DNA of 64,000 nt, taken from the NCBI RefSeq assembly GCF_002878395.1, contig NW_025892616.1, positions 124,001 to 188,000 of the forward strand. The letters are read 5' to 3'. A program made the position numbers and the translations under genes. The notes beneath the pieces were generated by a model, which was not told where the DNA came from, searched no databases, and saw nothing but the letters and a program-made list of their open reading frames with translations. Below, one piece after another: positions 60,476-64,000 of the stretch; within the stretch, counting starts at the first letter, position 1; the number at the start of each line of letters is the position of its first letter. The DNA is from Capsicum annuum. Its lineage: Eukaryota > Streptophyta > Magnoliopsida > Solanales > Solanaceae.

Positions 60476-60690
60476 CTTGTAGGGTACATAGGAATCCCCC
60501 AAGTAAATAAATTAATGAAATACTTTTGGGGTGCAGGGGAATCCCCCAAGTAAATAAATTAATGAAATACTTTTGGGGTGCAGGGAAATCCCCCAAGTAA
60601 GCCTAACAATGATGTACTTGCGGTGTACCTGGTAAACCCCTAAGTAAACTTTATAATGTAACCGATGGGGTACATGGGAATCCCCTAAAG
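60476..60690 (+). repeat. 47-bp minisatellite, five units, in J2
   Basis: ggaatccccc-type words recur at 60491, 60538, 60584, 60631 and 60677. The second and third units are nearly identical and the others diverged. J1 has a related, more diverged array at 48035-48270. Confidence 0.85.
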
Positions 60691-61357
60691 TTGGCTAAGG
60701 ATGTTGTTTGCAAGCTATAGTCGTATGACATACAAATAATGATGTCTTGGTTAACAATAAATTGAATGATGGTTTGGTTGTGTTGTAATGGTTTTAATTG
60801 GGCAATAATGACAGACACTGAAACCTCATATTTGCCGACATGAGGATTGAGAATGGCGACCTTATACTTAAGGGGTACATGGGAATCCCCAATCACTTGT
60901 ATATATGTATCATGGAAAGCGAAGGTTACATGGGAATCCCCTACTCCTATGGTATCTTCGGTTAGTGTGGCTACATGCATCTAGGCCCATTTAGGGGGAG
61001 AAACTAGACCCATATAGCTCGTGGGTGGTTCTTGGATGGTTAAACTACACATACCAGGTTAATGGTCTTAAAGGCATTCTAAACCCGGTTCTCTTTCTCA
61101 GCATGGATTATATATATATGTATTGTTATGAATGCATATAGTTGGTTTACTTGGATTTCAAGGTTGGCATTATTTTATCCTTATCCTGAGTACTTGCCAG
61201 ACTTTGCCCGCTAACCCATCTTAGGGTGGTTGTATCCCCACGTGATGCAGGAACTGTCCACACTACTCTTTCTGCACATTGATAGGATTTGGGGATAATC
61301 GATATTGGATTAAAGTGGTGAGCTTCCATAGTTCAGAAGGCATATATTTCATGTCAT

Positions 61358-62783
61358 GATAAGGCGACGATTATGAGGCTATCGAGACGGCTTTAAACCA
61401 TCTTTATATATTTACTATAGCGACGGTTTATTACATTTTTGGACGGTTTTTAACCATCCCTATGAAACTTATTGCATCGATTTTTAAGCTACTACGACGA
61501 TTTGATTTATATTGAACAGCTACCTATTGCGAAAGTTATAAACCATCATAAAAGCTTTATAGGACGGTTATTTTGTAAGCTATTGCGACAGAGCAACGAT
61601 TAATTTTGGCTATAGAAACAGTTATTTTACGCTATTATGACAATACTATGTTATGCTATTGCAATGATTTTATAAACCAACCATAACACAAATGTACATA
61701 TATATATTAATCATCAAGAGTACCAATAACTATTAATTCCCAAAATGTCAACCAATAAGAAACCAAATATTTTTTGACCATTCAAAAAATTCAAAACATA
61801 CACAAGTTTTGAATGTTCAAAAATAAAAGATGTTTGAAACTACGTATACTCTATCAAATGTGATTGATCTCAATCAAAACATACACAAGTTTTTCCAACA
61901 GCTAGGGTGACATGAAGCCAATGTGATCGATCTCTTAGGTCAGGTCTAGTTCATCAATTTCGTTCCCACCATCTTTTAAGTCATGATCACCTACAATAAT
62001 AAGAAAAACAAAATTAAAGCTGAGCAACAAACTACACAACAACAACAACAAAAGTTGGCATACTATCTAATAATGAACCATTATTCTCCAATTACAGAAA
62101 CTAATGAATTGTTTGTTATTTAAAAAAAAGGACACATAGTGTAATCACTAATCTTGCTGAAGTCACACAATTAGTTAAAGCATACATATAGAAAATTCTT
62201 GTCTGGTCCTAACTGAGATGTAATGTTGTCTAGCATACTTAAAAAACTAAGAAACCTCTAACACTGAGTTATCACAGGGTACTTAGGGATCACTATCGAT
62301 CTTACTATCTCTTGGAAAACAACCTACAAATTTCAAATTATAAAAAGTTCTGTTTTACCGCAAATATTTTACTGCTATACATGCTTTCTAGTTTCTTCGA
62401 ATACCAACATATTCGCCTAGAGAGCATAACCCAATTGTCTTAAACAATAGGAGTAACCTTATTAAATAGGTTTTCTACTAATATACATGTTTTCTCTATG
62501 AACATGTTCGTCCAAAAAAGCATAGTACACAGTTCTCTCCATGACCTTAAGATCATTCAGCAATCATGAAGTCATTATTTAAAGAAATATAAGTTAACCC
62601 ATAAGAAGAAACACACACACAGTATGGTTTAACATCATTTTAAGGAAGGATTAAGAAGGAATTCTGGTGATGTAATCTTAACACATTCCAAACTCAAATC
62701 ATGTACATATAACTTGAATGAAGGATTACATGCATCATTAACCCATGAAATTTTCGAGCATGGTCTTAATTACTAGATTTGGC
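61358..62783. mobile_element. Block M: DNA-transposon-like terminal region
   Basis: 61358-61690 is filled with short variants of gacggttt and aaaccatc in both orientations (61389, 61423, 61442, 61560), the look of subterminal repeats of a CACTA- or hAT-like DNA transposon. The remaining 1.1 kb is AT-rich and shows no transposase. The outer border is inferred from the loss of J2 homology, and the far end is replaced by the LINE. Confidence 0.45.
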
Positions 62784-62804
62784 ATCAACATTGCGTGTGT
62801 TCAA
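62784..62804 (+). repeat. 21-bp duplication at the LINE 5' junction
   Basis: The 21 bases from atcaacattgcg to tgtgttcaa are an exact copy of 62839-62859, which lies inside the LINE at its proper place (INIACVQ). The first copy sits right at the truncation point. Confidence 0.85.
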
Positions 62805-64000
62805 CATAGAGCTTGTGAAGATTCTTAGGAAGAGGAGGATCAACATTGCGTGTGTTCAAGAGACCAAGTGGGTAGGGTCTAAGGCTAGGGATGTGGATGG
62901 TTACAAGCTGTGGTACTCTGGGAGCGAGAGGCGTAGGAATGGAGTTGGCATCTTAGTAGATGAAGAGCTTAGAGGTCAGGTAGTAGAGGTGAAGAAGATC
63001 AACAACAACAGGTTGATGACTATTAAGTTGGTCATTCGGGGGTTTACCCTGAACGTGTGTAGTGCTTATGCGCCGCAAGTGGGATCGGAGGGGGAGGAGA
63101 AGATGTGGTTTTGAGAGGCTTTGGAGGAGGTGGTGAGAGGCGTGCATAGTTCGGAGAAGATTGTTGTAGCAGGGGATTTCAACAGGCACATCGGGACGTT
63201 ACCAGGAGGCTTTGGTGATGTGCATGGTGGTTTTGGTTTTAGGGAGAGAAATGAAGAGGGGGCTACCCTATTGGAGTTTGCGAGGGCCTTTGGGTTGGTG
63301 GTGGTAAACTCGGGCTTCCCGAAGAAGGACGAGCACCTGATCACCTTTCGAAGCGCGATAGCCAGGACCCAAATTGACTTTTTGTTGCTTAGGAAAGGAG
63401 ATAAGGCGTTGTGTAAGGACTGTAAAGTCATCCCGAGTGAGAATCTTTCGACCCAGCATAGGCTCTTGGTTATGGATTTGGGTATAAAGAACAATAGAAA
63501 GAGGAGTAAGGAGTGTAGACCTAGAATTAAGTGGGGCGGCCTGACGCCAGTAAATGCGTGGGAGATAGGGGAGAGGTTGGCGGAAATGGGGGTGTGGGAG
63601 TGTAAGGGGGACGTGGATAGTATGTGGGACAGGGCGGCAAGGTGCATCAGGGAGAATGCAAGTGAGGTGTTGGGTGTTTCTAGGGGCCGGGTCGGGCACC
63701 ATCGATGGGATTGGTGGTGGAATGAAGAGGTAGAGAAGAAAGTGGGGACCAAGAAAGGGGCATATGCTAAGTTGGTGGAGAGTAAGGACGAAGAGGAGAA
63801 GCGGGTAAACAGGAAAGAGTACAAACTAGCGAGGAAGGAGGCTAAGTCAGCAGTCACGGCAGCTAAGACGGCCGCTTTTGAGAGCTTGTATGCAGGGTTA
63901 CAGGGGCAAGGAGGGGAGAAAAAGTTGTTTAGACTCGCTAAGGCTAGGGAGAGGAAGGGTCGTGACCTCGATCAGGTGAGGTGCATTAAGGGGGAGGACG
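62805..64000 (+). mobile_element. 5'-truncated LINE, RTE-like (runs off the window)
   Basis: GC-rich plus-strand DNA, clearly different in composition from its surroundings, encoding a LINE endonuclease and the start of the linker to the reverse transcriptase. It begins within the first endonuclease helix and continues past 64000. Confidence 0.85.
62805..64000 (+). pseudogene. LINE endonuclease domain, one stop codon
   Basis: The frame of 62779 reads IELVKILRKRRINIACVQET onward. Apurinic-type endonuclease motifs are visible: QETKW (catalytic Glu), [16 protein letters not shown] (Asp and Asn), [10 protein letters not shown] (Asp) and [10 protein letters not shown] (His). The opening WN motif is missing because of the 5' truncation. 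A single TGA at 63112-63114 (probably once TGG) breaks the frame; from 63115 to the window end it stays open for 295 codons, with a Lys/Arg/Glu-rich linker after 63500. Plants often annotate such proteins as craniofacial development protein 2-like. The long minus-strand frames at 63066-63857 and 63268-63702 are shadows of this GC-rich frame. With the missing start and the stop it cannot act as is. Confidence 0.85.

Larger units (their letters stand above)
59324..61357 (+). mobile_element. LTR of family J, copy J2
   Basis: It starts at about TGTTGTACC inside the L gag and is cut at its right by block M. It includes a motif array (59396-59705), a TATA box (59791-59797), an aatggttt-rich stretch (60290-60450) and a 47-bp minisatellite (60476-60690). 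Its right 1.1 kb matches J1. Minus frames 60651-60980 and 61147-61329 are chance. Confidence 0.7.

Noticed and set aside
63066..63857. 263-residue open frame on the minus strand, the longest in the window
   Set aside because: It lies opposite the LINE endonuclease frame, whose motifs are unmistakable, and it has no recognisable domain. GC-rich DNA opens the opposite strand by chance.
1..64000. Endogenous plant pararetrovirus
   Set aside because: No movement-protein or coat-protein type sequence is visible, and all pol fragments are in gypsy order with integrase, LTRs and retrotransposon primer sites.

Overview
The window reads as a gene-free, AT-rich, repeat-packed stretch of a large plant nuclear genome. 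The retroelement types point to a nightshade-family (Solanaceae) plant of the pepper/potato/tobacco kind: Ty3-gypsy chromoviruses with initiator-tRNA-Met primer sites, an Athila-like non-autonomous element with a tRNA-Asp-like primer site, a Mutator-like DNA element and a plant RTE-type LINE. The species is an inference. I see no host gene, tRNA or rRNA. Almost all short open frames are fragments of broken gag-pol genes or chance frames in LTRs.

Layout, left to right. 1-5535 holds element A, a non-autonomous LTR element (plus strand) arranged LTR - internal - LTR - partial internal - partial LTR. 5536-23845 holds element B, a minus-strand gypsy element. A interrupts its integrase, a solo LTR (S1, 8208-11015) interrupts its gag, and a complete 9.7-kb gypsy chromovirus interrupts its 5' LTR (C, 12696-22385, target duplication GCTAC on both sides). 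B itself sits in the leader of element D (23846-26985). D lies in an LTR of family H (to 28565), and H lies in the integrase of element E. On this side the nesting is therefore E > H > D > B > (A, S1, C).

The composite D-LTR/H-LTR/E-pol block occurs twice in direct orientation, at 26600-32460 (copy 1) and 33722-39313 (copy 2). A 1.26-kb plus-strand piece (F), ending in a chromodomain-type pol terminus, lies between the copies. Only copy 2 keeps the gag start, primer site and 5' LTR of E (to 43581). From 43582 to 47825 the DNA is non-coding except for a 1.1-kb Mutator-like element (45019-46120) with terminal inverted repeats of about 93 bp and a 9-bp target duplication.

The right part is a second nest. 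An LTR of family J (J1, 47826-51892) is split by solo LTR I (48508-51187), which contains a 100-N assembly gap flanked by the same 165 bp on both sides. A plus-strand gypsy pol fragment K follows (51893-52929), cut by element L, whose LTR is 4.8 kb (52930-57774). The L gag is cut by J2 (59324-61357), J2 by a DNA-transposon-like block M (61358-62783), and M by a 5'-truncated LINE whose endonuclease frame runs off the window end.

None of these elements looks autonomous. Catalytic residues are mutated (for example FIND instead of FIDD in C), frames are broken, and the 5' LTR of C has lost the segment carrying its TATA box. The most interesting cross-cutting signals are in the LTRs. A roughly 60-90 bp phrase recurs near the start of LTRs from several gypsy families, and family-specific short repeat arrays lie at a similar place in most of them.
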